Assembly: GCF_014648895.1 (NCBI RefSeq)
Contig: NZ_BMRZ01000019.1
Location: forward strand, 111,481-175,480
DNA from: Streptomyces tanashiensis
GTDB taxonomy: Bacteria > Actinomycetota > Actinomycetes > Streptomycetales > Streptomycetaceae
Direction of reading: 5' to 3'
Length of the DNA stretch: 64,000 bases
The translations under genes and the position numbers were made by a program. Each line of letters begins with the position of its first letter. The stretch's first letter is position 1. The notes beneath the pieces are model-generated. The model searched no databases. It saw only the letters and a program-made list of their open reading frames with translations, and was not told where the DNA came from. Shown piece by piece: positions 17,210 to 25,305 of this stretch.

Positions 17210-18685
17210 TCAGACCGCTTCGGCGGCCTCGGGCAGGAGCTGGGTGAGCCGGTCGGTGAGCTGGACGACCTCGGCGACGTCGCTGTAGTTGCGGGCGGCG
17301 TGGTCGACGGTCTTGCGGAGCCGGGTGTTGACCCGCTCGGAGCGGATGCTGCGGGCGACCCCGAGGGCCTTCTCGGCGAGGACCACGGACTGCTCGGGCT
17401 CGCGCTTGAGGAGGTGGACGGTGGCCATGCCGATCAGGTTGAGCGCGTACGACCGCTGGTGGTCGGGGTCCTTCTCGAAGAGCTCCACGGCCCGCTCCAT
17501 GACGGGCTCGGCGAGCGAGGCGTAGGTCGGGGAGCGGCCCGCGACGTAGGCGAGGTCCCGGTAGGAGTGGGAGTTCTCGCCGTTGAGCTCGGCCTCGGAG
17601 AAGAAGCCGATCCAGTCGGGCTCGGGCTCGCCGTCGAGACCGACGTCGGCGAAGGTGTCCTCGGCCATCCGGACGGCCCGCTTGCACTTCGAGGGCTGCC
17701 CCATGTTGGCGTAGGCGCGGGCCTCCATCGCATACAGCATGGCCTGGGTGCGGGAGGTGGCGCAGTCCCGACTGCCGTACTGGGCGAGGTGGATGAGTTC
17801 GAGGGCGTCGTCGGGCCGGCCGAGGTGGATCATCTGGCGGCTCATCGAGGAGAGGATGTACGAGCCGAGGGGCTTGTCGCCGGCCTCCTTGGCGGCGTGC
17901 AGGGCCAGCACGAAGTACTTCTGGGCCGTGGGCTGGAGACCGACGTCGTAGCTCATCCAGCCGGCGAGCTCGGCGAGTTCGGCGGCGCAGGTGAAGAGGC
18001 GCTTGGCGGTGGCGGCCGGCTGGGACTCCTGGAGGAGGTCGGTGACCTCGTGGAGCTGGCCGACGACGGCCTTGCGGCGCAGTCCGCCGCCGCACTGGGC
18101 GTCCCACTTGCGGAACATGGCGGTGGTGGACTCCAGGAGGTCGAGCTCGATCTCCGAGAGCCGGTTGGGGCGGCGGGCGTCGACGAGGGGCTCGGGGCGC
18201 TCGATGTCGCCGACCGGGGTGGGGACGAGCCAGCGCTGCATCGGTTCGATGAGGGCGGGTCCCGCGGCGAGCGAGAGGGAGGAGCCGAGGAAGCCCCGGC
18301 GGGCGAGCATGAGGTCGCTGCGGGAGAACTCGCTGAGCAGGGCGACGGTCTGCGGCCCCGCCCAGGGAAGGTCGACGCCGGAGACGGAGGGCGACTGGTG
18401 GGCGGTGCGCAGCCCCAGGTCCTCGACGGCGACGACGGAGCCGAAGCGCTCGGAGAAGAGCTCGGAGAGGATCCGCGGGATGGGCTCGCGGGGCTGCTCG
18501 CCGTCGAGCCAGCGGCGCACGCGCGAGGTGTCGGTGGAGATGTGGTGCGCGCCCATCTGGCGCGCCCTGCGGTTCACCTGGCGTGCCAGTTCGCCCTTCG
18601 ACCAGCCGCTGCGCACGAACCACGAGCCCAGCTGCTCGTTCGGGCGCTTGCCGGCAGTCGTACCGTCTGCGCCGTTGCCGCTCAC
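17210..18685 (-). CDS. nsdA: negative regulator of sporulation and antibiotic production NsdA
   Basis: A cytoplasmic regulator of about 491 residues. The N-terminus has a helix-turn-helix-like segment (SKGELARQVNRRARQMG, then STDTSRVRRWLDGEQPR), and the rest is helical with TPR-like repeats, for example around ALELIHLAQYGSRD and ARAYANMGQPSKCKRA. In S. coelicolor loss of nsdA raises antibiotic output and sporulation. The GTG at 18685 is used because GGGGG lies 7 nt upstream; a GTG at 18712 would give 500 residues and cannot be excluded. It is transcribed away from the prim-pol-like gene. Confidence 0.88.
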   Translation of the reverse strand: MSGNGADGTTAGKRPNEQLGSWFVRSGWSKGELARQVNRRARQMGAHHISTDTSRVRRWLDGEQPREPIPRILSELFSERFGSVVAVEDLGLRTAHQSPSVSGVDLPWAGPQTVALLSEFSRSDLMLARRGFLGSSLSLAAGPALIEPMQRWLVPTPVGDIERPEPLVDARRPNRLSEIELDLLESTTAMFRKWDAQCGGGLRRKAVVGQLHEVTDLLQESQPAATAKRLFTCAAELAELAGWMSYDVGLQPTAQKYFVLALHAAKEAGDKPLGSYILSSMSRQMIHLGRPDDALELIHLAQYGSRDCATSRTQAMLYAMEARAYANMGQPSKCKRAVRMAEDTFADVGLDGEPEPDWIGFFSEAELNGENSHSYRDLAYVAGRSPTYASLAEPVMERAVELFEKDPDHQRSYALNLIGMATVHLLKREPEQSVVLAEKALGVARSIRSERVNTRLRKTVDHAARNYSDVAEVVQLTDRLTQLLPEAAEAV

Positions 18686-19112
18686 TGGAACGCCCCCATC
18701 CACCTGATTCACCTGTCGTCCGAACCCCTATCAGAATGCCGCCTCTCGCGGCATCCGTCCGGCGTTCGCACTCCTCCGAACGGGAAACCTGGTTGCCACC
18801 GGCATACCCACGCGTGCACGTGGTCCCGGGGTTCGAGTACCGAAAGTAATCCTACGATCACCCCTCCACGAGGGGGATTCAAGAAACGCCACCATTCGCC
18901 ACCCCTTCGAATGAACTCGCCGCGCGTGGAACGCGATTCACTTGACATGCGACGAACCGGAGTCGGCGGACGGAAGCGCGGAGAGGCGCGTGTCCCGGCC
19001 CGCACCACCCCTCCCGCGACCGTGCGCCAGATCGGGCGACGGGAACGTGACGAAGGGTGACGCCCGTGCTCCGGGTCGTAACCACCGGCGCGCTCGACCC
19101 GTTGGAGGGGGC
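18686..19112. other. nsdA / prim-pol divergent intergenic region
   Basis: About 427 bp, relatively AT-rich for this genome, expected to carry both promoters. It contains a short inverted repeat CCCCTC-CAC-GAGGGG (18862-18876). A TAGGAT hexamer (18849-18854, minus strand) and a TTGACA (plus strand, near 18950) occur, but neither has a well-placed partner. I see no gene here. Confidence 0.4.
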
Positions 19113-19766
19113 ATGGGTTTCACGATCGGCGGCATTCGTGAGATGCGGTCCGGCGCACGCCGCCGCGTACGCACCACGGAGTGCACTGCGGTGGCCGAGT
19201 ACACGGGACTTTGGGGCTGGGACGTCGTCCCCGGCGCGCGGGCCGTCTCCGGCCAGTGCTCCTGCGGGGATCCGGCGTGCGCGGCCCCCGGCGCGCACCC
19301 CCTCTCCTTCGCGGAACCGGTCCCGGCGGGCGCCGGCCTCGACGACGCCACCAAAGCCTGGTCCGAGTACCCGGGCGCGGCGCTGCTCCTCCCGGTCGGC
19401 CGGGCCTTCGACGTGATCGAGGTCGCCGAGGCGGCGGGCCGGCGGGCGCTGGTGCGTCTGGAGCGCATGGGGCTGCCGCTGGGCCCGGTGTGCGCGACCC
19501 CGACCGGTCGGGCGCGGTTCTTCGTGGCCCCCGGAGCGGCGGCGGAGCTGCCGCAGCTGCTGTACCGGATGGGCTGGGACGACGCCGATCTGGACCTGCA
19601 CTGTCTGGGTCCCGGCTCCCATGTCACCGCTCCCCCGTCGGACCTGGGCGGGCTCGGGCCGGTGCGCTGGCTGCGGCCCCCGACGCTGGACACGGCGGGC
19701 GCGCCGCCGCAGGCCCGGCTGCTGCTCGGCACGCTGGCGTACATCTGCCACCGGACGCACTTCTGA
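19113..19766 (+). CDS. primase/polymerase-like domain protein, probably inactive
   Basis: A 217-residue protein that matches only the N-terminal half of bifunctional primase-polymerases. It has the CSCGDPACAAPGAHP block that corresponds to the usual CxCGxxxCxxPGKHP, and GSHVTAPPSD in place of the usual GGYVVAPPS. At the metal-binding strand, where active enzymes carry a DxD, it reads DVIEVAE, so the catalytic acids look lost. No helicase domain follows. The ATG at 19113 has GGAGGGGGC just upstream. Such stand-alone proteins are conserved in Streptomyces; function unknown. Confidence 0.75.
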   Translation: MGFTIGGIREMRSGARRRVRTTECTAVAEYTGLWGWDVVPGARAVSGQCSCGDPACAAPGAHPLSFAEPVPAGAGLDDATKAWSEYPGAALLLPVGRAFDVIEVAEAAGRRALVRLERMGLPLGPVCATPTGRARFFVAPGAAAELPQLLYRMGWDDADLDLHCLGPGSHVTAPPSDLGGLGPVRWLRPPTLDTAGAPPQARLLLGTLAYICHRTHF

Positions 19767-19771
19767 GGACG

Positions 19772-19810
19772 CGGAAGGGCCCCCGCCAGGAGATGGCGGG
19801 GGCCCTTCCG
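19772..19810. terminator. bidirectional terminator between prim-pol gene and ftsY
   Basis: A 17-bp perfect stem (19772-19788 and 19794-19810) with loop GGAGA lies between two convergent genes and can serve both. Confidence 0.88.
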
Positions 19811-19826
19811 TGTGCCGTACGGGGTG

Positions 19827-21047
19827 TCAGTCGCCGATCAGGGCGTCGACGAAGGCGCCCGGCTCGAAGGGCGCCAGGTCGTCCGGGCCCTCGCCGAGGC
19901 CGACCAGCTTGACCGGGACGCCCAGCTCGCGCTGGACGGCGACGACGATGCCGCCCTTGGCGGTGCCGTCGAGCTTGGTCAGCACGATGCCGGTGATGTC
20001 GACGACCTCGGCGAAGACACGGGCCTGGATCAGGCCGTTCTGGCCGGTGGTGGCGTCGAGGACGAGGAGGATCTCGTCGAGCGGGCCGTGCTTCTCGACG
20101 ACGCGCTTGACCTTGCCGAGCTCGTCCATGAGGCCGGTCTTGGTGTGGAGCCGGCCGGCGGTGTCGATGAGGACGACGTCGGCCTTCTCGGCGATGCCCT
20201 CCTTGACCGCGTCGAAGGCGATCGACGCCGGGTCGCCGCCCTCCGGTCCGCGCACGGTGCGGGCGCCGACGCGCTCGCCCCAGGTCTGGAGCTGGTCGGC
20301 GGCGGCGGCGCGGAAGGTGTCGGCGGCGCCGAGGACGACGGACTTGCCGTCGGCGACGAGGACACGGGCCAGCTTGCCGGTGGTGGTGGTCTTGCCGGTG
20401 CCGTTGACGCCGACGACCATGACCACGCCCGGGGTGTCCTCGGGACTCTCGGTGTGCACCGTGCGGTCGAAGTCGCCGAGGAGGGCGACGAGCTCCTCGC
20501 GGAGCAGGCCGCGCAGCTCGTCGGGGGTGCGGGTGCCGAGCACCTTGACGCGCTCGCGCAGCCGGTCGACGAGCTCCTGCGTGGGGGCGACGCCGACGTC
20601 GGCCGTGAGAAGGGTCTCCTCGATCTCCTCCCAGGTGTCCTCGTCGAGGTGCTCGCGGGACAGGAGCGTGAGCAGCCCCTTGCCGAGCGAGTTCTGGGAG
20701 CGGGCGAGCCGGGCGCGGAGCCGCACGAGGCGGCCGGCGGTCGGCTCCGGGACCTCGATCTCGGGAGCGGCGGGCTCCTCGACGACGGGCTCCTCGACCG
20801 CGACGGGGGCCTCGGGGGCCGCCTCGGCGGGGAGTTCGACCTCCTCGACCGTGCGGCGTGGTTCCTCCCGCGGTGTCTCCGCCTCCTCGCCGACGTGCGG
20901 TTCGGCGGGCGGAGCGGTGATGGTCGGCGTGGTGGACGGCGGCTCGGCCGGCGGCAGCTGCTTCTTCTTGCGACCGCTGATCACGAGCCCGCTCGTCACG
21001 GCGACCGCGACGACCAGAGCGATGACTACAGCAAGGATGAGTTCCAT
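19827..21047 (-). CDS. ftsY: signal recognition particle receptor FtsY
   Basis: The membrane-associated SRP receptor GTPase. The 406-residue product starts with a real membrane anchor (MELILAVVIALVVAVAV, then GRKKK), as in other actinobacteria. An acidic Glu/Pro/Val linker follows, then the NG domain with G1 GVNGTGKTTTTGKL, DTAGRLHTKTGLMDELGK and TKLDGTAKGG. The ATG at 21047 gives the anchor; in-frame upstream codons are a shadow of the divergent permease gene. It works with ffh at 11-12.5 kb. Confidence 0.95.
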   Translation of the reverse strand: MELILAVVIALVVAVAVTSGLVISGRKKKQLPPAEPPSTTPTITAPPAEPHVGEEAETPREEPRRTVEEVELPAEAAPEAPVAVEEPVVEEPAAPEIEVPEPTAGRLVRLRARLARSQNSLGKGLLTLLSREHLDEDTWEEIEETLLTADVGVAPTQELVDRLRERVKVLGTRTPDELRGLLREELVALLGDFDRTVHTESPEDTPGVVMVVGVNGTGKTTTTGKLARVLVADGKSVVLGAADTFRAAAADQLQTWGERVGARTVRGPEGGDPASIAFDAVKEGIAEKADVVLIDTAGRLHTKTGLMDELGKVKRVVEKHGPLDEILLVLDATTGQNGLIQARVFAEVVDITGIVLTKLDGTAKGGIVVAVQRELGVPVKLVGLGEGPDDLAPFEPGAFVDALIGD

Positions 21048-21132
21048 AACCCGACCAGTATCGGCCACGAGGGGACCGATGGAGGAGCACGTACGCTGGG
21101 TGGGTCCCCCCACATCTGTACGGAGTACCCCC

Positions 21133-22593
21133 ATGCCCCACGACGCCTCCGAAGCCGCAGGCGCGACGCACGACGGTGCCATGGAGACCCGCGGTCTCGA
21201 ACCCGTCCCCGACACCGAGCGGACCGGTCGGGTCCGTGAGCTCTTCCCGACCTGGGTCGCGGCCAACATCAGTGTGCTGCTGCTCACGATGGGCGCCGGG
21301 CTCGTCGTCTTCAACGGGCTGAACTTCTGGCAGGTCCTGACCGTGGCGATCGTCGCGCCGGTCCTCTCGTACGGGATCGTCGGCCTGATCTCGATCGCGG
21401 GGAAGCGCGGCGGGGCGCCGGGCATGGCGCTGTCGCGGGCCGTCTTCGGTCAGCGGGGAAACCTTTTTCCCGGTGCGCTGATCTGGGTGGCCCGCTGGGG
21501 CTGGGAGACGATCAACGCGGTCGCGGGGGCGTACGCGGTGCTGACCGTCCTCGATCTGCTCTTCGGCGTGAAGTCGAACACGCTCCTCATCGTGGTGACC
21601 CTGCTGCTCTTCGTGACCTGCACGTTCCTGGTCTCGGGCCTCGGGATCAACGCCCTGCGGGTGTGCAGCAAGTGGTCGACGTACCTCTTCGGCGCCTTCT
21701 CCGTCCTCGTCCTCGTCTACCTGGTCGCGAACACCGACTGGTCGGCGGTCTTCGACAAGCCGGCCGGTTCGACGGCGATGATGGTCGCGGGCATCGGCAC
21801 GATCGCGGCCGGCGGCATCAGCTGGGTGCCCTCGGGCCCCGACTTCACGCGCTACCTGCCGCGTACGGCCTCCTCGCGGGCGATGGTCGGCTCGACGATC
21901 GGCGGCGCCGGCATCGTGGTGCTCCCGATGGTGCTGATGGGCGCCGTGATGGCGGTGTCCACTCCGGACCTGGCCTCGGCGCAGGATCCGGTCTCCTTCA
22001 TCGGTGAGCTGCTGCCGATGTGGATCTCGGTGCCGTACCTGGTGATCGCCCTGCTCGGGATGCTCCTGATCAACTCGATGTCGATGTACTCGGCCGGGTT
22101 CACGGCGCAGACCCTGGGCATCAAGGTGTCCCGGGCGGCGGCGGTGAGCGTGAACGCCGTGATCAGCCTGGTCTTCGGCTTCCTCCTGATGGTCGTGGCG
22201 ACCAGCTTCATCGGCTCGTTCATCTCCTTCCTGACCCTGCTCGCGGTGGCGTTCTCGGCGTGGATCGGGGTCTTCGGCGTGGACATGCTGCGCCGGAGGT
22301 CGTACGACGCGAAGGCGCTGATGGACACCACCCGGACCAGCGCCTACTGGTACCGGGGCGGCTTCGCCTGGCAGGCGATGACGGCGTGGGCCGCGGCGCT
22401 GCTCGTGGGTCTGCTGTTCACGAAGGTCGACTGGTTCTCCGGTCCGCTCGCCTCGTCCTGGATCGGTGAGAACGGTCTGGGCTGGGCGGCGACGATCGTG
22501 ATCGCGGGCGTGCTGTACGCGGTGCTGCCCCGCACTCCCGAGCGGACCCCGGCGGAACCCGCCGCCGAGGTGCGCGAGACCGTTTCCATCTGA
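21133..22593 (+). CDS. NCS1 family nucleobase/cation permease
   Basis: A 486-residue membrane protein with about 12 spans. The early segments VVFNGLNFWQVLTVA and GAPGMALSRAVFGQRGN, then the WVARWGWETINAV helix, fit the NCS1 (cytosine, purine, allantoin and related) family. The ATG at 21133 has GGAG 7 nt upstream. The substrate cannot be told. The luciferase-like gene follows by 52 bp on the same strand, so the two may form an operon for uptake and oxidation of a small compound. Confidence 0.85.
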   Translation: MPHDASEAAGATHDGAMETRGLEPVPDTERTGRVRELFPTWVAANISVLLLTMGAGLVVFNGLNFWQVLTVAIVAPVLSYGIVGLISIAGKRGGAPGMALSRAVFGQRGNLFPGALIWVARWGWETINAVAGAYAVLTVLDLLFGVKSNTLLIVVTLLLFVTCTFLVSGLGINALRVCSKWSTYLFGAFSVLVLVYLVANTDWSAVFDKPAGSTAMMVAGIGTIAAGGISWVPSGPDFTRYLPRTASSRAMVGSTIGGAGIVVLPMVLMGAVMAVSTPDLASAQDPVSFIGELLPMWISVPYLVIALLGMLLINSMSMYSAGFTAQTLGIKVSRAAAVSVNAVISLVFGFLLMVVATSFIGSFISFLTLLAVAFSAWIGVFGVDMLRRRSYDAKALMDTTRTSAYWYRGGFAWQAMTAWAAALLVGLLFTKVDWFSGPLASSWIGENGLGWAATIVIAGVLYAVLPRTPERTPAEPAAEVRETVSI

Positions 22594-22645
22594 CGCCACG
22601 TCAGTTACTGTCCCCCTTCCGCGCACCAGCGAAGGGGGACTTCCC

Positions 22646-23614
22646 ATGCCGTTCAGCGTCGTACGGTTCAACCTCGTCGATCCCCGCGCGACCCCGGAGT
22701 CCCTCTCGGAGCGCTACCGGGCCGCGCTCGCCATGGCCGCGTACGCCGACGAGCACGGGGTCGACACGGTGCAGACCGAGGAGCACCACGGGGTCGAGAA
22801 CAACTGGCTGCCCTCCCCCTTCGCCTTCGCGGGCGCGGTCTTCGGCGCGACGCGCAGGATCGCGGTCACGGTCTCTGCGATCATCGGCCCGCTGCACGAC
22901 CCGCTGCGCCTGGCCGAGGACATCGCGGTCCTGGACCTGCTGAGCGGGGGCCGGCTCGTGACGGTGGCCGGGATCGGCTACCGGCCGGAGGAGTACGAGG
23001 AGCGCGGGGTCGACTGGGGGCGGCGGGGCAAGCTCCAGGACCTGCTCCTGGAGACCCTGCTCACGGCCTGGACCGGGGAGCCGTTCACGTACCAGGGCCG
23101 TACGGTACGGGTCACCCCGCGGCCCTTCACCCGCCCGCATCCGATGCTCCTGGTCGGGGGTTCGTCGCGGGCGGCGGCCCGGCGGGCGGCCCGGCTCGGG
23201 CTGCCGTTCTTCCCGAGCGCGCATCTGCCGGAGCTGGAGGCGTACTACCGGGAGCGGTGCGCGGAGTACGGCACGGAGGGCTGGACGATGATGCCGGCGG
23301 AGGAGACCCCGCTGCTGCACCTGTCGGAGGACCCGGACCGGACCTGGGCGGAGCACGGCGAGCACTTCCTGCACGAGGCGCGGACCTACGCCTCCTGGCA
23401 GTCGAAGGACATCCGCTCGGCGGTGCGGTCGGCGGCGACGACGGTGGCGGAGCTGCGGGCGGAGGGCGTCTACCGGATCGTCACGCCGGAGGAGTGCCTG
23501 GCGCTGGGCCTGGAGAGCCTGGTGCTGCATCCGCTGTGCGGCGGGATGCCGGTCGAGGAGGGGTGGCGGAGCCTGCGGCTGTTCTGCGACGAGGTACTGC
23601 CACGGCTCGCCTGA
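22646..23614 (+). CDS. LLM-class flavin-dependent oxidoreductase
   Basis: A 322-residue luciferase-like TIM-barrel protein that uses FMN or F420. It shows the typical VDTVQTEEHHG and VLDLLSGGRLVTVAGIGYRPEEY segments, and ends in the barrel helix LVLHPLCGGMPVEEGW. The start MPFSVVRFNLVDP has GGGGGA upstream. It follows the NCS1 permease gene by 52 bp. Cofactor and substrate are unknown; an F420-synthesis gene (cofC) is also in this window, which shows that F420 should be available. Confidence 0.85.
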   Translation: MPFSVVRFNLVDPRATPESLSERYRAALAMAAYADEHGVDTVQTEEHHGVENNWLPSPFAFAGAVFGATRRIAVTVSAIIGPLHDPLRLAEDIAVLDLLSGGRLVTVAGIGYRPEEYEERGVDWGRRGKLQDLLLETLLTAWTGEPFTYQGRTVRVTPRPFTRPHPMLLVGGSSRAAARRAARLGLPFFPSAHLPELEAYYRERCAEYGTEGWTMMPAEETPLLHLSEDPDRTWAEHGEHFLHEARTYASWQSKDIRSAVRSAATTVAELRAEGVYRIVTPEECLALGLESLVLHPLCGGMPVEEGWRSLRLFCDEVLPRLA

Positions 23615-23615
23615 G

Positions 23616-23667
23616 ACGACGGAACCGCCCCGGCCGGAGGCGTCGGGCCTCGGCCGGGGCGGTCGTC
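23616..23667. terminator. bidirectional terminator between LLM gene and glcP
   Basis: A 12-bp core stem (23623-23634 and 23651-23662) with an inner GAGGC/GCCTC stem and outer CGAC/GTCG pairs, between two convergent genes. Confidence 0.8.
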
Positions 23668-23689
23668 GTGAGGAGAGGGGCAGCGGGGA

Positions 23690-25123
23690 TTAGCCCATCT
23701 CCTCCAACGCCTTGCCCTTCGTCTCCTTGACGTACCTGAGCACGAAGGGGATCGAGAGCACGGCGAAGACCGTGTAGATGATGTAGGTGCCGGAGAGGTT
23801 CCAGTCCGCGAGGGACGGGAAGCTGGCGGTGATGGCCCAGTTGGCGATCCACTGGGCGGAGGCGGCGACGCCGAGGGCCGCGGCGCGGATCCGGTTGGGG
23901 AACATCTCGCCGAGGAAGACCCAGACCACCACGCCCCACGAGAGGGCGAAGAAGAGCACGAAGACGTGGGCGGCGACGAGGGCCACGACGCCCTGGGTCT
24001 CCGGGAGCTTGCCGTCGACGAGGTCCGCGGAGAAGGCCCAGGCCTCGACGGCGAGGGCGATCGCCATGCCGACGGAGCCGACGAGGGCGAGCGGCTTGCG
24101 GCCGACCCGGTCGACCAGGACCATCGCGATCACGGTGCCGATGATGTTGATGATCGACGTGGTGAACGAGTAGAAGAACGAGCTGGACGGGTCGATGCCG
24201 ACGGACTGCCAGAGGGTCGCGGAGTAGTAGAAGGCGACGTTGATGCCGACGAGCTGCTGGAAGACCGAGAGTCCGATGCCGACCCAGACGATGGGCAACA
24301 GCCTGAACCGGCTTCCGGCGACGAGCAGGTCCCTGAAGGTGGACTTGTGCTCGCTGCGCATGGCGCGGTCGATCTCGGCGACGCGGTGGTCGAGGTCGAC
24401 GCCCTGGCCCTCGACCTCGGCGAGGACCTCCTTGGCCCGGTCGGTCTTCCCGACGGAGATCAGGAAGCGCGGGGACTCGGGGATGGCGAAGGACAGCATG
24501 CCGTAGAGGAGCGCCGGGACGACCATCACGCCGAGCATCCACTGCCAGGCCTCCAGGCCGCCGATCTCGCCGCGCTGGTCGCCGTCGGCGAGCTGGAGGA
24601 TGCCGTAGTTGACCAGCTGGGAGATGGCGATGCCGATGACGATCGCGGCCTGCTGGAAGGAGCCGAGGCGGCCGCGGTAGGCGGCGGGGGCGACCTCGGC
24701 GATGTACGCGGGGCCGATGACGGAGGCCATGCCGATGGCGAAGCCGCCGATGATCCGCCAGAAGGCGAGGTCCCAGAGGGCGAAGGGCAGCGCGGAGCCG
24801 ACGGCGCTGACGGCGAAGAGCACCGCGGAGATCTGCATGCAGCGGATGCGGCCGATGCGGTCGGCGATCCGGCCGGCGGTGGCGGCGCCGATGGCGCAGC
24901 CGATCAGGGCGATGGCGATGACCTGCGCGAGGGTGCCGGAGCCGATGTCGTAGCGGTCGCGGATCGCCTCGACGGCGCCGTTGATGACGGAGCTGTCGTA
25001 GCCGAAGAGGAAGCCGCCCATCGCGGCGGAGGCCGTGATGAAGATGACGTGGCCGAGGTGGTCCGGGTGAGCGGCTCGGCCTTCGGAAGGCGGCGGCGTG
25101 GGCGCCTGCGCGGTGCTGGTCAC
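23690..25123 (-). CDS. glcP: MFS sugar porter, probable glucose permease GlcP
   Basis: A 477-residue, 12-span proton-sugar symporter of the sugar porter family. The signatures DRIGR, PESPRF, QQLVGIN and DRVGRK are present; the usual C-terminal PETKG reads KETKG. By family and gene order next to smc it corresponds to GlcP of S. coelicolor, the glucose permease needed for carbon control. The GTG at 25123 has GGAG 5 nt upstream. A promoter and a palindromic operator are seen upstream (25198-25237). Confidence 0.85.
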   Translation of the reverse strand: MTSTAQAPTPPPSEGRAAHPDHLGHVIFITASAAMGGFLFGYDSSVINGAVEAIRDRYDIGSGTLAQVIAIALIGCAIGAATAGRIADRIGRIRCMQISAVLFAVSAVGSALPFALWDLAFWRIIGGFAIGMASVIGPAYIAEVAPAAYRGRLGSFQQAAIVIGIAISQLVNYGILQLADGDQRGEIGGLEAWQWMLGVMVVPALLYGMLSFAIPESPRFLISVGKTDRAKEVLAEVEGQGVDLDHRVAEIDRAMRSEHKSTFRDLLVAGSRFRLLPIVWVGIGLSVFQQLVGINVAFYYSATLWQSVGIDPSSSFFYSFTTSIINIIGTVIAMVLVDRVGRKPLALVGSVGMAIALAVEAWAFSADLVDGKLPETQGVVALVAAHVFVLFFALSWGVVVWVFLGEMFPNRIRAAALGVAASAQWIANWAITASFPSLADWNLSGTYIIYTVFAVLSIPFVLRYVKETKGKALEEMG

Positions 25124-25167
25124 ATGGACTCCTCGGTGGGGGGGCAAGCCCTTCCAGTGGCGCACAA

Positions 25168-25191
25168 CTTCACGCCGCCCACCACGTGAAG
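25168..25191. repeat. inverted repeat in glcP leader
   Basis: CTTCACG (25168-25174) and CGTGAAG (25185-25191) form 7-bp arms with a 10-nt spacer in the 5' untranslated region of glcP. It could be an RNA hairpin or a second operator. Confidence 0.4.
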
Positions 25192-25197
25192 GTAAAA

Positions 25198-25207
25198 GCA
25201 ACGTTGC
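25198..25207. promoter_or_regulatory. LacI-type operator of glcP
   Basis: The perfect palindrome GCAACGTTGC with a central CG, the usual form of LacI/GalR-family operators. It begins 2 nt after the -10 hexamer, so a bound repressor would cover the transcription start. The regulator gene is not in this window. Confidence 0.6.
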
Positions 25208-25209
25208 AG

Positions 25210-25237
25210 AGACTATGCCTTCAAGTTTCTAAGTCAA
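25210..25237 (-). promoter_or_regulatory. glcP promoter
   Basis: TTGACT (25232-25237) and TAGTCT (25210-25215) are spaced by 16 bp on the glcP strand and fit a sigma-HrdB-type promoter. The leader would be about 80 nt. Confidence 0.6.
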
Positions 25238-25281
25238 TAGTCGATGTCGTGTGACTTTAGGAGCATGGCGAGGATGCTTGA

Positions 25282-25296
25282 GTTCAACACTTGAAC
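25282..25296. repeat. inverted repeat between smc and glcP
   Basis: GTTCAA-CAC-TTGAAC, perfect 6-bp arms, 10 bp after the smc stop and about 45 bp upstream of the glcP -35. It may be an upstream regulatory site for glcP; too short for a good terminator. Confidence 0.35.
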
Positions 25297-25305
25297 GAGT
25301 GCAGC

